Source: Rhizobium sp. Leaf262
GTDB taxonomy: Bacteria; Pseudomonadota; Alphaproteobacteria; Rhizobiales; Rhizobiaceae
NCBI RefSeq assembly: GCF_001422245.1
Contig: NZ_LMMM01000018.1
Coordinates: forward strand, 1,088-65,087
Direction of reading: 5' to 3'
DNA length: 64,000 bases
Shown here: piece after piece, positions 26,356 to 36,615 of the stretch
Position numbering within the stretch: the stretch's first letter is position 1
How the letters are laid out: each line of letters opens with the position of its first letter
Notes under the pieces: generated by a model
Database searches by the model: none
What the model was told of the DNA's origin: nothing
The model's input: the letters and a program-made list of their open reading frames with translations, nothing else
Position numbers and translations under genes: made by a program

Positions 26356-29300
26356 ATGAATTTCTCCGCATGGTCTATTCGCAATCCGATCGCACCGCTT
26401 CTGTGCTTCGCATTGCTGCTCTTCCTTGGCGTCAAGGCATTCTATGATCTGCCCATTACGCGCTTTCCCAATATCGACGTGCCGGTGGTGGCCATTACCG
26501 TCACGCAGAGCGGCGCGTCGCCCTCGGAACTCGAAGCCCAGGTGACGAAAGAAGTCGAAGACGCTGTCGCCTCCATCAGCGGCATCGATGAAATCCAGTC
26601 GACCGTGACCGATGGCCAATCGCTGACCACGGTGCTGTTTCGCATCGAGAAACCGACCGAAGAAGCGGTTCAGGATACGAAAGACGCCATAGACAAGATC
26701 CGAAGCGAGTTACCCGCCGATATCGAGGAGCCGGTCGTCAGCAAGATCGATGTCGAGGGACAGGCGATCCAGACCTTTGCCGTGTCCTCTCCCAACATGA
26801 CGCTGGAAGAGCTTTCGTGGTTCGTGGACGACACGATCAAGAGGGCGCTTCAGGGGCAGGCAGGCGTAGGCAAGATCGATCGCTATGGTGGAGCAGACCG
26901 CGAAGTGCGCGTGTCCCTGAACCCCGCCAAACTCAATGCCTATGGCATTACCGCAGCCGATGTGAACAGCCAGTTGCGTGGCACCAACGTCGATCTTGGG
27001 TCCGGTCGTGGCCAGGTTGCCGGCAATGAGCAGACAATCCGCACGCTGGGCGATGCCCGCAATGTCAGCGAACTCTCCAACACCACCATTGCCCTTTCCA
27101 GTGGTCGCTTCGTCAAGCTGTCGGAACTCGGGACCATCACCGACACCTATGAGGAGCCAAAATCCTTCTCGCGCTTCAACGGCAACCCCGGTGTGACCTT
27201 TGCCGTGTTCCGGTCGAAGGGCGCAAGCGAAGTATCCGTGGCCGAGACCGTTGCGCAAAATCTCGATAAGGTGCGTGCGGAGCACCCCAACGTCTCCATC
27301 GAAATGGTCGATGACGCCGTTTACTTTACCTACGGCAACTACGAGGCGGCCCTCCACACGCTGATGGAAGGCTCCATTCTCGCGGTCATCGTCGTCCTGC
27401 TGTTTTTGCGCAACTGGCGCGCCACGCTGATTGCCGCCGTGGCGCTGCCCTTATCCGCCATCCCGACTTTCTGGATCATGGATGTTCTGGGTTTCTCGCT
27501 CAACCTCGTCAGCTTCCTTGCGCTGACGCTGGCGACCGGCATTCTGGTGGACGATGCCATCGTGGAGGTGGAAAACATCTCCCGCCACATCAAAATGGGC
27601 AAATCGCCCTATCGCGCCTCTCTGGAAGCTGCCGATGAGATCGGGCTTGCGGTGATCGCCACCAGCTTTACCATCATCGCCGTCTTCGTGCCGGTTTCCT
27701 TCATGCCTGGCATACCGGGTCAATACTTCATCCAGTTCGGCCTGACCGTGGCTTTCTCGGTCTTCTTTTCCCTGATGGTCGCGCGCCTCATCACACCATT
27801 GATGGCTGCCTACCTGATGCGGGCCGATGACGCTGTTGACGACCACCACGACAATGACGGGAGGTTGATGAAGGCCTATACGCGCATGGTCACCGCCACG
27901 ACCAGCAAATGGTGGGCGCGGTATCTGACATTGCTGGGCGCCATCGGTTTCCTCATTGGCTCCATCGTGCTTCTGAGCGGCGTTCCCGGCAGCTTCCTGC
28001 CACCGGATGATGCATCACGCGTCGTGCTGTCCGTCGAGCTTCCGCCGAATGCGACGCTGGAAGAAACCGACGCGACGACATCGAAAATCTATCAGGCCGT
28101 AAAGGATATCAACGGCGTTGAAAGCGTCTTCATCCTTGGAGGCGCCTCGCCGAAGGGCGATCTGGAGCTGCGCCGCGCAACTGTCCGCGTCATTCTCCAA
28201 CACATCGATCATTCGCTGCTGAAAAGCCTCGTCAATGACGGTTTGGGCTCCATTCCACTGATCGGTCACTATTTGCCGAAGGTTGAAGACAATGGCAGAA
28301 CGCGGCCGCAATGGGATGTGGAGCGCGATATTTTCGCCAAGGTAAACACGATTCCCGATGTCCGCATCATCAAGCTCAACGACCGTGCGGAACGGGAACT
28401 GACCTTCAACTTCCTGTCCTCGAGCGAAGAGGACTTGCAAAAGGCGGTCGGCATTCTCGAATCCAACCTGCGGGCTTCTCCCATCCTCGCCAATGTCTCC
28501 TCGGAAGGCGCCTTGCCTCGCCCGGAACTGCAGATACGCCCCCGGAAAGATGAAATCGCTCGCCTCGGCATCACGCCGCAGCAGATATCGCAAACGGTGC
28601 GCGTCGCAACCATTGGCGATATCGATGCGCAGTTGACGAAGATTTCTCTCGACGACCGGCAAATTCCAATCCGCGTGCAGGCCTCGCTGGATGTCCGACG
28701 CGATCTGGCTTCCATCCGCGCGCTGAAGATCAAGACCGCGTCCGGCGCAACCGTGCCGCTCTACAGCGTTGCCGATATCGACTATTCGGAAGGCCCGAGC
28801 TCGATCAAGCGCAATGACCGCAACCGCGTTGTGTCTATCGGCTCCGATGTTCCCTTCGGTACGGCGCTCGATACGTCTTCCGCCGAGTTCAAGCGCATTG
28901 TGTCGGAAACGAAATTGCCGCCGACGGTGCGCCTTGCTGAAGGCGGAGACGCCAAGGTTCAGGGCGAGATGCAGCGCGGCTTTACCAATGCCATGCTGTT
29001 GGGCCTGCTGCTGGTGCTGGTCGTTCTCATCCTTCTGTTCAAGGACGTGATCCAGCCCTTCACCATTCTGTTTTCGCTGCCACTTGCCATTGGCGGGGTC
29101 GCCGTGGCCCTTATCGTCACCCAAAATGCCCTCTCCATGCCGGTCCTCATCGGCATTCTGATGTTGATGGGCATCGTGACCAAGAACGCCATCCTGCTGG
29201 TGGATTTCGCAATCGAAATGCGACGGCACGGGATGGAAAGGGTTCACGCCATGGTCGAGGCTGGCCGCAAGCGCGCCCGTCCTATCATCATGACCTCGAT

Positions 29301-29682
29301 TGCCATGTCGGCGGGCATGTTGCCGTCTGCCCTGGGCGTCGGCGAAGGAGGCTCGTTCCGGGCACCCATGGCCATCGCCGTCATTGGCGGCATCATCGTA
29401 TCGACAGTGCTGTCGCTGATCGTTGTGCCGGCCTTCTTCCTCATCATGGATGACCTCTCGCGGCTACTGGCACACCTCTTCGGTCGTTTTGTCGGCAAGA
29501 AGGAAGAGGAGCATCCAGTCCTGTCCAATGAGGAGTTGTCGAACCTGGCCCGCAGCAACAAGGACGCCTTGTCCGGACTGGAAGAGCGCGTGGCCAATGT
29601 CGAACAGAAAAACGGTGCGGCTGGCAAGAATCCTGGTACCGGCAACAATGTCCTGCGTCTGCCGCCACTGGCAGCGGAATAA
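26356..29682 (+). CDS. RND multidrug efflux transporter, HAE1 type
   Basis: 1108 residues with the duplicated RND layout: TM1 near the start (APLLCFALLLFLGVKAFYDL), a large periplasmic loop, TM2-6 with the proton-relay pair in LATGILVDDAIVEVEN, then the second half with GILMLMGIVTKNAILLVDFA. It is slightly longer than the usual 1030-1050, mostly in a charged cytoplasmic tail after the last helix. It exports hydrophobic compounds together with the adaptor upstream. GAGGAACCACC precedes the ATG. Confidence 0.94.
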   Translation: MNFSAWSIRNPIAPLLCFALLLFLGVKAFYDLPITRFPNIDVPVVAITVTQSGASPSELEAQVTKEVEDAVASISGIDEIQSTVTDGQSLTTVLFRIEKPTEEAVQDTKDAIDKIRSELPADIEEPVVSKIDVEGQAIQTFAVSSPNMTLEELSWFVDDTIKRALQGQAGVGKIDRYGGADREVRVSLNPAKLNAYGITAADVNSQLRGTNVDLGSGRGQVAGNEQTIRTLGDARNVSELSNTTIALSSGRFVKLSELGTITDTYEEPKSFSRFNGNPGVTFAVFRSKGASEVSVAETVAQNLDKVRAEHPNVSIEMVDDAVYFTYGNYEAALHTLMEGSILAVIVVLLFLRNWRATLIAAVALPLSAIPTFWIMDVLGFSLNLVSFLALTLATGILVDDAIVEVENISRHIKMGKSPYRASLEAADEIGLAVIATSFTIIAVFVPVSFMPGIPGQYFIQFGLTVAFSVFFSLMVARLITPLMAAYLMRADDAVDDHHDNDGRLMKAYTRMVTATTSKWWARYLTLLGAIGFLIGSIVLLSGVPGSFLPPDDASRVVLSVELPPNATLEETDATTSKIYQAVKDINGVESVFILGGASPKGDLELRRATVRVILQHIDHSLLKSLVNDGLGSIPLIGHYLPKVEDNGRTRPQWDVERDIFAKVNTIPDVRIIKLNDRAERELTFNFLSSSEEDLQKAVGILESNLRASPILANVSSEGALPRPELQIRPRKDEIARLGITPQQISQTVRVATIGDIDAQLTKISLDDRQIPIRVQASLDVRRDLASIRALKIKTASGATVPLYSVADIDYSEGPSSIKRNDRNRVVSIGSDVPFGTALDTSSAEFKRIVSETKLPPTVRLAEGGDAKVQGEMQRGFTNAMLLGLLLVLVVLILLFKDVIQPFTILFSLPLAIGGVAVALIVTQNALSMPVLIGILMLMGIVTKNAILLVDFAIEMRRHGMERVHAMVEAGRKRARPIIMTSIAMSAGMLPSALGVGEGGSFRAPMAIAVIGGIIVSTVLSLIVVPAFFLIMDDLSRLLAHLFGRFVGKKEEEHPVLSNEELSNLARSNKDALSGLEERVANVEQKNGAAGKNPGTGNNVLRLPPLAAE

Positions 29683-29703
29683 CACCACGTCTCTCCCATC
29701 AGG

Positions 29704-29728
29704 AAACGCCGGGCGCCGCCCGGCGTTT
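29704..29728 (+). terminator. Terminator of the RND operon
   Basis: Perfect 10-bp stem (29704-29713 with 29719-29728), 5-base loop, followed by a T/G-rich stretch. Confidence 0.75.
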
Positions 29729-29777
29729 CTGTGTTGTGTTCCACTTATTGGCACGCGCAGAAGAAATTCGGCAGCAG

Positions 29778-29791
29778 TTGATCGAAATCAA
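29778..29791. promoter_or_regulatory. Perfect FNR/FixK-type box
   Basis: TTGAT-CGAA-ATCAA matches the FNR/FixK/Anr consensus exactly. It is centred 140 bases before the start of the Crp/Fnr-family gene, so that gene is probably controlled by low oxygen or NO, or by itself. Confidence 0.75.
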
Positions 29792-29924
29792 TTTCCAACC
29801 GATCACAACCGTTATCGTGTGCGCATGGGAACATCGCCCTCAGATAGAAAAATAGGCTCGCCTCCGGGTATCAGACCGCGCGAAGCGGCTTCTGTTCTGA
29901 AGGTTTTCGGGGAGCGCGACGGAC

Positions 29925-30608
29925 GTGAACGGCATGATAAAACTCAACGCCAAGGCAAAAAGCATTCTTGTGCAAGCGTCTTTCATGGATGCCGGAGATG
30001 AATTTGCGACGGCAAAACTGATGGAAGCATCGACGATCACCACGGCTTCCGCCCGCACTGTTTTGTTCCGAGAAAGCGATCAAGCAGAACACTTTTATTG
30101 CGTGCTCAACGGCTATGTTCGCCTGTATCGGTTGAACAAGGATTGTCGCGAGGCCGATGTCAGAATCTGCGGCCCCGGCGATACGTTCAACGACTGCCTG
30201 ATCTTCGGTGCGGATCGCTATCATTATCACGCGCAGGCGACCGAAAACTGCACGTTCGCCCGTTTCGAACTCAGCCGTCTCAGAAGCATGATCGAGGACG
30301 ATCCGAAAATCGCGAAAACACTGATGCAGTGCCTGTCGCGCAGCCTGGTGACCACCTTGGACTGTGTCGCAAATGACCGACTGCAGACAGCACCGCAGCG
30401 CGTGGCCAACTACCTCGTCATGCAATGCCCGTCTGACGCGGCATCCTATTCTCTGAGGTTACCATTCCAAAAAAGCGTTCTGGCCGGCAAACTCGGCCTG
30501 GCCCCGGAAGCCCTTTCCCGCGCTTTCTCCAGCCTTCGCGATGCAGGCGTTATTGTTTGCGGGCGGGTCATCAAGGTCAATGATGTCGCCGCCCTGAAAC
30601 AATTTTAG
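29925..30608 (+). CDS. Crp/Fnr-family transcriptional regulator
   Basis: 227 residues: a cyclic-nucleotide-binding-like sensor domain (about 35-140), a long dimer helix and a C-terminal winged helix-turn-helix. The recognition helix PEALSRAFSSLRD has the E-x-x-S-R pattern that reads TTGAT boxes in FNR. It lacks the N-terminal cysteine cluster of FNR, so it does not sense oxygen through an iron-sulfur cluster in the usual way; a haem/NO (Dnr/NnrR-like) or FixK-like role is possible. GTG 29925 has GGGGAG upstream; ATG 29934 is an alternative. Confidence 0.86.
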   Translation: MNGMIKLNAKAKSILVQASFMDAGDEFATAKLMEASTITTASARTVLFRESDQAEHFYCVLNGYVRLYRLNKDCREADVRICGPGDTFNDCLIFGADRYHYHAQATENCTFARFELSRLRSMIEDDPKIAKTLMQCLSRSLVTTLDCVANDRLQTAPQRVANYLVMQCPSDAASYSLRLPFQKSVLAGKLGLAPEALSRAFSSLRDAGVIVCGRVIKVNDVAALKQF

Positions 30609-30639
30609 ACGTCATGACGTCAAACACAGAGGCTACGAT

Positions 30640-31251
30640 TCACAGGCCGCCATGATCCTTGAGGAAGCTGACGATGCGATCCACGCCCTCCCCGCGCTTC
30701 ATATCGGTGAAAACGAACGGCATCTCCTTGCGCATGCGAGTTGCATCACCATCCATCACGCCAAGATCAGCTCCGACATAGGGTGCCAGATCCTTCTTGT
30801 TGATGACCAGCAGGTCCGAGCGAGTGATGCCGGGCCCACCCTTGCGCGGAATTTCCTCGCCCTGACAAACGGAAATCACATAGATGGTGATGTCTGCCAA
30901 ATCGGGTGAAAAGGTCGCCGCCAGATTATCTCCACCCGATTCGATGAAAACCACATCCAGATCGGGGAAACGCTCGTTCAGACCGGCGATGGCCTGAAGA
31001 TTGATGGTTGCATCCTCACGAATGGCGGTATGAGGGCAGCCGCCCGTCTCTACCCCGACGATCCGCTCTGATGGCAGGGCCTGCATCCGCACCAAAGCCT
31101 CTGCATCTTCCTTGGTGTAAATATCGTTCGTGACGACTGCGACGGAATAATCGGCGCTCATCGCCTTGCACAGCTTCTCCGTCAAAGCCGTCTTGCCGGA
31201 GCCGACCGGCCCGCCGATACCAACTCTCAATGGACCATTTGACGATTTCAT
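30640..31251 (-). CDS. ureG: UreG, urease nickel-insertion GTPase
   Basis: 203 residues of normal length. P-loop [13 protein letters not shown] near residue 12, metal-site motif [13 protein letters not shown] (Cys-Pro-His), and base-recognition [10 protein letters not shown]. It delivers nickel to the urease active site in a complex with UreF and UreD. Last gene of the urease cluster. Confidence 0.97.
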   Translation of the reverse strand: MKSSNGPLRVGIGGPVGSGKTALTEKLCKAMSADYSVAVVTNDIYTKEDAEALVRMQALPSERIVGVETGGCPHTAIREDATINLQAIAGLNERFPDLDVVFIESGGDNLAATFSPDLADITIYVISVCQGEEIPRKGGPGITRSDLLVINKKDLAPYVGADLGVMDGDATRMRKEMPFVFTDMKRGEGVDRIVSFLKDHGGL

Positions 31252-31314
31252 TCCGCTTTTCCTTTCGGATGCTATTTCATGTTGAACGTCGTGTCATGTA
31301 ACCGGCCCCAAGCG

Positions 31315-31986
31315 CTAGGACCGGAAAAGACGCGTTTCCTGTATTTCGTGACGCATGGCTGCGGTATCTGCAAGAATGGTGGCCGAGCCCAGATCATCCA
31401 GCGAGGATATCGCTGCGCGACCAGCGACATCAGTTATCGCTCCTTCCAGACGAGCAAGAATGGCAACACCATCCTTCTGTCCCGCCACGCCGAGGCGAAT
31501 ACCCGCCGACACGAATTGCGAGACTGCGGCGTGGAGATACGCCGCAATCGCATCGTCCAGTGCGATGTCATGTGCCGACGCGATAGCACCGACCGCGACC
31601 GGATAGGGTGTTTCCCTGCCAAGCCGCTCGAAGACATCATGCGGCCAGGCAGCGGCTGCGTCTCTGAAAGCATCTCCCAATAGAACTGTTTCGCGATAAC
31701 GTTCTGCCGAACCCGCAAGCGCCCGCGCCAGTTCGGCCAGATGCATCAAGGCTTCATCATCCGTCTGGCAACGCCATGCTTGCGCCAGGAGAACAGCATC
31801 GTTCCAAAAGGTTCCACGGTGCAACAGCAGGTCGATCCATCCATCCAGCTCGACGGCATTTGAAACGCGCCGATCATTGACCGCCGTTTCAAGCCCACCG
31901 GAATAGGAAAAGGCTCCAACCGGGAAGGCCGGAGACATCCAGGCCAGCAGCCTCAGCAGCGCGTGGGCACTCCGCACAGATGTCAT
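31315..31986 (-). CDS. ureF: UreF, urease accessory protein
   Basis: 223 residues, all-helical. Conserved SPAFPVGAFSYSGGLETAV near the N-terminus; the GTPase regulator of UreG in the activation complex. It starts two bases after the ureE stop and is followed by ureG after 63 bases. Confidence 0.94.
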   Translation of the reverse strand: MTSVRSAHALLRLLAWMSPAFPVGAFSYSGGLETAVNDRRVSNAVELDGWIDLLLHRGTFWNDAVLLAQAWRCQTDDEALMHLAELARALAGSAERYRETVLLGDAFRDAAAAWPHDVFERLGRETPYPVAVGAIASAHDIALDDAIAAYLHAAVSQFVSAGIRLGVAGQKDGVAILARLEGAITDVAGRAAISSLDDLGSATILADTAAMRHEIQETRLFRS

Positions 31987-31988
31987 TT

Positions 31989-32468
31989 TCAGTCGTGGCT
32001 ATGATGATGGTGATCGTGACCATGCGCGTGGCCACCATGGGCGTGGTACGCGCCTCGTGCGGGCTGGAACGGCTCCTCCACGTCCCGCACTGTCGCGCCA
32101 AGCCCCTCCAGCATGGCGCGGATGACATGGTCACGCAGAATTAGGATACGCCCCTCCTCGATCTGGGCCGAGAGATGCCTGTTGCCGAGATGCCAGGCCA
32201 ACTCGATCAGATGCAGCGTGTTGCGGCCCTTGACCTCGAACAGTTTTTCATCGGCTGCCCGGACCTCGACGAGATCGCCATTCTCGACGATCAACAGATC
32301 TCCATGAGCAAACAGCACGGCCTCCTTGAGGTCGAGCATCACCATCTCGTCGTTCTGGAGGTGAAGAAGCTTGCGCCGCAAATGCCTCTGGTCGTGGGCA
32401 AGGGTGACATAACCAATGGGCTCGTCCGCAGGCGTGCCGGCGGGATGATAGGATTGAACGCGAAGCAT
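31989..32468 (-). CDS. ureE: UreE, urease nickel chaperone with His-rich tail
   Basis: 159 residues. The two UreE domains are present, with the C-terminal ferredoxin-like metal domain ([20 protein letters not shown] including the conserved His). The tail from about residue 140 is histidine-rich ([18 protein letters not shown]), adding extra nickel-binding capacity. It binds Ni2+ and hands it to UreG. The gene opens the downstream ureEFG block, separated from ureC by two non-urease genes. Confidence 0.96.
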   Translation of the reverse strand: MLRVQSYHPAGTPADEPIGYVTLAHDQRHLRRKLLHLQNDEMVMLDLKEAVLFAHGDLLIVENGDLVEVRAADEKLFEVKGRNTLHLIELAWHLGNRHLSAQIEEGRILILRDHVIRAMLEGLGATVRDVEEPFQPARGAYHAHGGHAHGHDHHHHSHD

Positions 32469-32578
32469 GATGTATCCAGGATAAGTTTACGTCAGTCTGA
32501 AACCTGAAGGATCAGGCTCGCGAATGCAAGCGCATGGAGGCAAAATGCAGGCTCATACAGAGCCGGCTCGCGATCCCG

Positions 32579-33412
32579 TCAGGACGCGACCATGAAGGCG
32601 GATTTGAGGTTGTCGAGAGCAGGCGTGACAGGCAATTCTTCTTCGTGGCACACGCGGTTGCGGCCGGAAGACTTGGCCAGATAGAGAGCCTTGTCGGCGA
32701 CCGCAAACGTATCATGCTTGGAGCGCGATGGACCGATATCGGCGACACCGACGGAAACCGTGGTCTGCAGCTGCGTTCCTTGGAAGTTGATGGTAAGGCA
32801 AGCCACTCTGATCCGCGCCAGTTCGATCAGAGTCAGACGGTCTTTGCGCAAACCTCCCCGCACGATCACCGCGAACTCCTCGCCTCCCAGCCGGGCCACG
32901 CAGTGGAAATCGCCGAAGACATCCTCAATGGCTGCCGCAGCCCTTTTGATCACGATATCGCCTGCCGCATGGCCGAAACTGTCATTGATCCGCTTGAAGC
33001 GATCGAGATCGAAAATCGCCAGCGACGCATCCTGTTCGACTTCATCGAAGGACTGATTGAAGGCGCGCCGATTTGCCAGCCCCGAAAGCGTATCCGTCCT
33101 GCTGAGCCGTTCGAACTCTGCATGAGAGGCGTGAAGTTTGCGGATCGCACTGCCGATCACCCCGCATAGCATGCCTGTGACGATACCACCGACGATCCAG
33201 GCCATGACGACGCTGTAAGCCAGCGCCTCGAGCAATGGTAAAGGCAGCAGGTGAAAGAACGCTGCGACAGCAATCACCGTGCAACTGACCAGCAGGGACA
33301 GAATGATGGAAATGAACACCATTTTTGTCGCAAAGGTGCGAAGATTTTGCCCTTCGCCAGGATTACTTAAACTCATTTCTAACGAAACAAATTTCCTCAA
33401 ACGTTCAGCCAT
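32579..33412 (-). CDS. Membrane-bound diguanylate cyclase (GGDEF)
   Basis: 277 residues. Two N-terminal membrane helices (about 28-52 and 58-85) precede a GGDEF domain with intact active-site motif RLGGEEF and the metal/substrate motif FDLDRFKRINDSFGHAAGD. The usual RxxD inhibitory site five residues before GGEEF is absent. It should make cyclic di-GMP. ATG 33412 follows AAGGGTGAGG. It lies between the two blocks of urease genes, on the same strand. Confidence 0.92.
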   Translation of the reverse strand: MAERLRKFVSLEMSLSNPGEGQNLRTFATKMVFISIILSLLVSCTVIAVAAFFHLLPLPLLEALAYSVVMAWIVGGIVTGMLCGVIGSAIRKLHASHAEFERLSRTDTLSGLANRRAFNQSFDEVEQDASLAIFDLDRFKRINDSFGHAAGDIVIKRAAAAIEDVFGDFHCVARLGGEEFAVIVRGGLRKDRLTLIELARIRVACLTINFQGTQLQTTVSVGVADIGPSRSKHDTFAVADKALYLAKSSGRNRVCHEEELPVTPALDNLKSAFMVAS

Positions 33413-33673
33413 CACACCTCACCCTTGCATGACATAAGCGATAAAGATCATAGATTGGCTGGAAGTAAATCAATTGTCTAAATTTTTAACTACCGGAGGT
33501 ATATTTGTGGAATACTTCGCAATGCAGCGATCTATTGCGACTTCTATCGCACTGCAAAATAAAGTCGCCGTCATGGGTTTCGCTTTTGCCTTTGTTTCGA
33601 TCGCAAATCGCGCAAAGCTCTCAACATGAATATATATATTTGCGGACGTCGAGATTTCGTGTCCTGAAAGCAA
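33413..33673. other. Intergenic region between the GGDEF and peroxiredoxin genes
   Basis: About 260 bases, A+T rich, with no gene seen. Expected to hold the promoter of the GGDEF gene. Confidence 0.5.
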
Positions 33674-33700
33674 AGAAGCCCGGCTTTTAGCCGGGCTTCT
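33674..33700 (-). terminator. Terminator of the peroxiredoxin gene
   Basis: Perfect 11-bp stem (33674-33684 with 33690-33700) and 5-base loop just after the peroxiredoxin stop; T-rich on the minus strand. Confidence 0.8.
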
Positions 33701-33721
33701 GCACTGAAAAATCGGGATGAA

Positions 33722-34258
33722 TCAGGCTGCGATACGAGCCTTGAGATGTTCGAGAATGTTCTGCGGCGATGACACGCTGTAAGGGTCGCTTTCGCAATTG
33801 TCCGAATGGCCTTCTTCCTCGAACCACTGCTCAACCACACCGTCATTGACGATGGCCGCATAACGCCAGGAGCGCATGCCGAAGCCGAGATTGTCCTTGG
33901 AAACCAGCATGCCCATCTTGCGGGTGAATTCGCCCGAACCGTCTGGGATGACCTTTACGTTTTCAAGATTCTGACCCTTGGCCCAGGCATTCATCACAAA
34001 TGCATCATTGACGGAAAGGCAGTAAATCTCATCAATGCCGAGCGCGCGGAATTCTGGTGTCAGCTTTTCAAAATCGGGGAGCTGATACGTCGAGCAGGTT
34101 GGCGTGAAGGCACCCGGCAGGGAGAAGAGAACGACCTTCTTGCCCTTGAAGTAGCCGTCGGAGGTCACATCCTGCCAACGATAAGGATTTGGGCCGCCAA
34201 CAGCCTCATCGCGAATACGCGTGCGAAATGTTACAGCAGGCACTTTTTTGCCGAGCAT
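33722..34258 (-). CDS. Peroxiredoxin (Prx5-like)
   Basis: 178 residues. The active-site motif is PGAFTPTCSTYQLP with peroxidatic Cys, typical of the Prx5 / redoxin group that reduces peroxides with glutathione/glutaredoxin or thioredoxin. The frame is open upstream to 34423, but CAGGAG lies before ATG 34258 and the family N-terminus MLGKKVPAVTFRTR begins there. Own terminator and a 161-base upstream gap suggest a separate unit inside the urease cluster. Confidence 0.92.
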   Translation of the reverse strand: MLGKKVPAVTFRTRIRDEAVGGPNPYRWQDVTSDGYFKGKKVVLFSLPGAFTPTCSTYQLPDFEKLTPEFRALGIDEIYCLSVNDAFVMNAWAKGQNLENVKVIPDGSGEFTRKMGMLVSKDNLGFGMRSWRYAAIVNDGVVEQWFEEEGHSDNCESDPYSVSSPQNILEHLKARIAA

Positions 34259-34419
34259 GGGTTTCTCCTGTGCGAGTGTTTGGCGTGAAGAGCCTTGGGA
34301 AAAATTCACGCTGGAAAGCTGCCCTTGCGATAGCGCAAAATCGTTTGCAGTGCAGCAAAAATTGCCATGCGCAGGGCAGTCATGCACAGAAGGAAACCCT
34401 TGGCCCGCAAGGGTAGCGG

Positions 34420-36129
34420 TCAAAACAGGAAGTAGCGCTGTGCCATCGGCAGAACCGTTGCCGGCTCGCAGGTCAGAAGCTCGCCATCCGCCCGCACCTC
34501 GTAAGTCTCGGGATCGACCTCGATATGCGGCGTCAGCGAATTGTGGATCATCGATGCCTTTGAGATGCCGCCGCGCACGTTACGAACGGCCAGTAGCTTC
34601 TTGGCAACGCCCAGACGCTGCGCGATCCCACCATCCAGCGAGGCCTGCGAGACGAAGGTCACGGAGGAGTTGGTACGCAGCTTGCCATAGGCGGCAAACA
34701 TGGGCCGGTAATGCATCGGCTGCGGCGTGGGGATGGACGCATTGGGATCGCCCATCGGGGCCGCGGCAATGGAGCCACCCAGCAGAACCATTTCCGGCTT
34801 CACGCCAAAAAAGGCAGGGTTCCACAGCACCAGATCGGCACGCTTGCCGACTTCGATGGAGCCGATTTCATGGCTGATGCCGTGAGCGATGGCTGGGTTG
34901 ATGGTGTATTTTGCGATGTAACGACGAACACGGAAATTGTCGTTTTCACCCTTTTCTTCCTTAAGGCGACCGCGCTGGCGCTTCATCTTATCCGCCGTCT
35001 GCCATGTGCGGATGGCCACTTCACCCACACGGCCCATGGCCTGACTATCGGAGGAGATGATCGAGAAGGCACCGATATCATGCAGAATATCTTCTGCCGC
35101 GATGGTCTCCTTCCGGATGCGGCTTTCCGCGAAGGCGATATCTTCCGGGATAGATGGCGACAGGTGATGGCAGACCATCAGCATATCCAGATGCTCCGCC
35201 AGCGTGTTGACCGTATAGGGCCGTGTCGGATTGGTGGAGGACGGAATGACGTTGGGGTTACCGCAAATCTTGATGATGTCAGGCGCGTGGCCACCGCCCG
35301 CACCTTCGGTATGGAAGGCGTGGATGGTGCGCCCATTGATGGCCGCAATCGTGTCTTCCACGAAGCCGCTTTCATTCAGCGTATCGGTATGGATCATCAC
35401 CTGCACGTCGAACTGATCTGCGACGCTTAAGCAATTGTCGATGGCGGCAGGTGTGGTGCCCCAGTCTTCATGCAGCTTCAGTGAGGACGCACCCGCAAGG
35501 ATCATCTCTTCCAGCGGTTTGGGCAGCGAAGCATTGCCCTTGCCCGCAAGCGCGAGATTCATCGGAAAGGCATCGAAGCTCTCGATCATGCGTTCGATAT
35601 GCCATGCGCCTGTGCAGGTGGTCGCCAGCGTGCCGTGGGCCGGGCCGGAACCACCGCCCAGCATGCAGGTGACACCACTCATCAGCGCCTCTTCAATCTG
35701 CTGCGGGCAGATGAAGTGGATATGCGCATCCATGCCGCCAGCGGTCAGAATTTTACCCTCACCGGCAATCGCTTCCGTGGAAGGGCCGACGATGATGCTC
35801 ACACCCGGCTGCGTATCGGGATTACCAGCCTTGCCGATGGCATGAATGCGGCCATCCTTCAAACCGACATCCGCCTTGTAGACACCGCTGTGATCGACGA
35901 TCACGACATTGGTGATGACAGTATCGACAGCGCCCTCAGCCCGTGTCGCCTGGCTCTGCCCCATGCCATCGCGAATGACCTTGCCGCCACCGAATTTCAC
36001 CTCTTCGCCATAGGTGGTGAAGTCCTTCTCGATCTCGATGAAGAGTTCGGTATCGGCAAGACGCACCTTGTCGCCCACGGTGGGGCCGAACATGCTGGCA
36101 TAGGCTGCGCGGGAAATCTTGTAAGGCAT
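34420..36129 (-). CDS. ureC: UreC, urease alpha (catalytic) subunit
   Basis: 569 residues, normal length. Nickel and active-site motifs are present: DAHIHFICP (two His ligands), [10 protein letters not shown] with the lysine that is carbamylated, [10 protein letters not shown] and the mobile flap [13 protein letters not shown]. It hydrolyses urea to ammonia and CO2 with UreA and UreB. Last gene of the ureD-ureA-DUF1272-ureB-lprI-ureC block. Confidence 0.98.
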   Translation of the reverse strand: MPYKISRAAYASMFGPTVGDKVRLADTELFIEIEKDFTTYGEEVKFGGGKVIRDGMGQSQATRAEGAVDTVITNVVIVDHSGVYKADVGLKDGRIHAIGKAGNPDTQPGVSIIVGPSTEAIAGEGKILTAGGMDAHIHFICPQQIEEALMSGVTCMLGGGSGPAHGTLATTCTGAWHIERMIESFDAFPMNLALAGKGNASLPKPLEEMILAGASSLKLHEDWGTTPAAIDNCLSVADQFDVQVMIHTDTLNESGFVEDTIAAINGRTIHAFHTEGAGGGHAPDIIKICGNPNVIPSSTNPTRPYTVNTLAEHLDMLMVCHHLSPSIPEDIAFAESRIRKETIAAEDILHDIGAFSIISSDSQAMGRVGEVAIRTWQTADKMKRQRGRLKEEKGENDNFRVRRYIAKYTINPAIAHGISHEIGSIEVGKRADLVLWNPAFFGVKPEMVLLGGSIAAAPMGDPNASIPTPQPMHYRPMFAAYGKLRTNSSVTFVSQASLDGGIAQRLGVAKKLLAVRNVRGGISKASMIHNSLTPHIEVDPETYEVRADGELLTCEPATVLPMAQRYFLF

Positions 36130-36177
36130 CGAAATCAGACTCCTTGGGAGGCGGAGAAAACAAAATCAGCAATCACA

Positions 36178-36615
36178 TCAGAACCCGTCGGCAAGAGCAC
36201 GAAGTTCTTCGGCGCGTTTCGTGCTCATATCGGCAAGGCAGGACGAAACGAGCATCGGCTCCATGGTACCGCCACGCGCCTGAAAGCCTGCCGCTTCGCA
36301 ATTGGCATCACGGAAGGAGACCCAGGCGCGCTGCGCCGCAACCAGCGCATCGACCGCGCCCTTGCTGTCATCGTCAGCGGCCTTGTCCCAGGCGCTCATC
36401 TTCTTGCGAACCTGCTGATAGGCGGCATTCAAATCCTTGTCGGCAGATTCATACTCAATCGCCGCGCAGGCGTTCATATCCGATTGCGTCGTTGGCGAGT
36501 CGCAGTCCGGCTCTTCCTGCGCAAACGCCCGGTCAACCATGAAACTAGAGGGCAACGCTGCTAAGGCGAGCAAAAAGCTGAGTGACAGATGGCGCAACGA
36601 CGTGGCGACCATCAT
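36178..36615 (-). CDS. LprI-like (DUF1311) secreted protein in the urease operon
   Basis: 145 residues with a signal peptide (LSLSFLLALAALPSSFMVD..AFA) and a DUF1311/LprI domain: CDSPTTQSDMNACAAIEYES, DKDLNAAYQQVRKKM, QRAWVSFRDANCEAAGF. Four or more cysteines fit periplasmic disulfides. LprI relatives include lysozyme inhibitors. The ATG overlaps the ureB stop (TGATG), so it is translated with the urease subunits. Its link to urease is unknown. Confidence 0.87.
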   Translation of the reverse strand: MMVATSLRHLSLSFLLALAALPSSFMVDRAFAQEEPDCDSPTTQSDMNACAAIEYESADKDLNAAYQQVRKKMSAWDKAADDDSKGAVDALVAAQRAWVSFRDANCEAAGFQARGGTMEPMLVSSCLADMSTKRAEELRALADGF

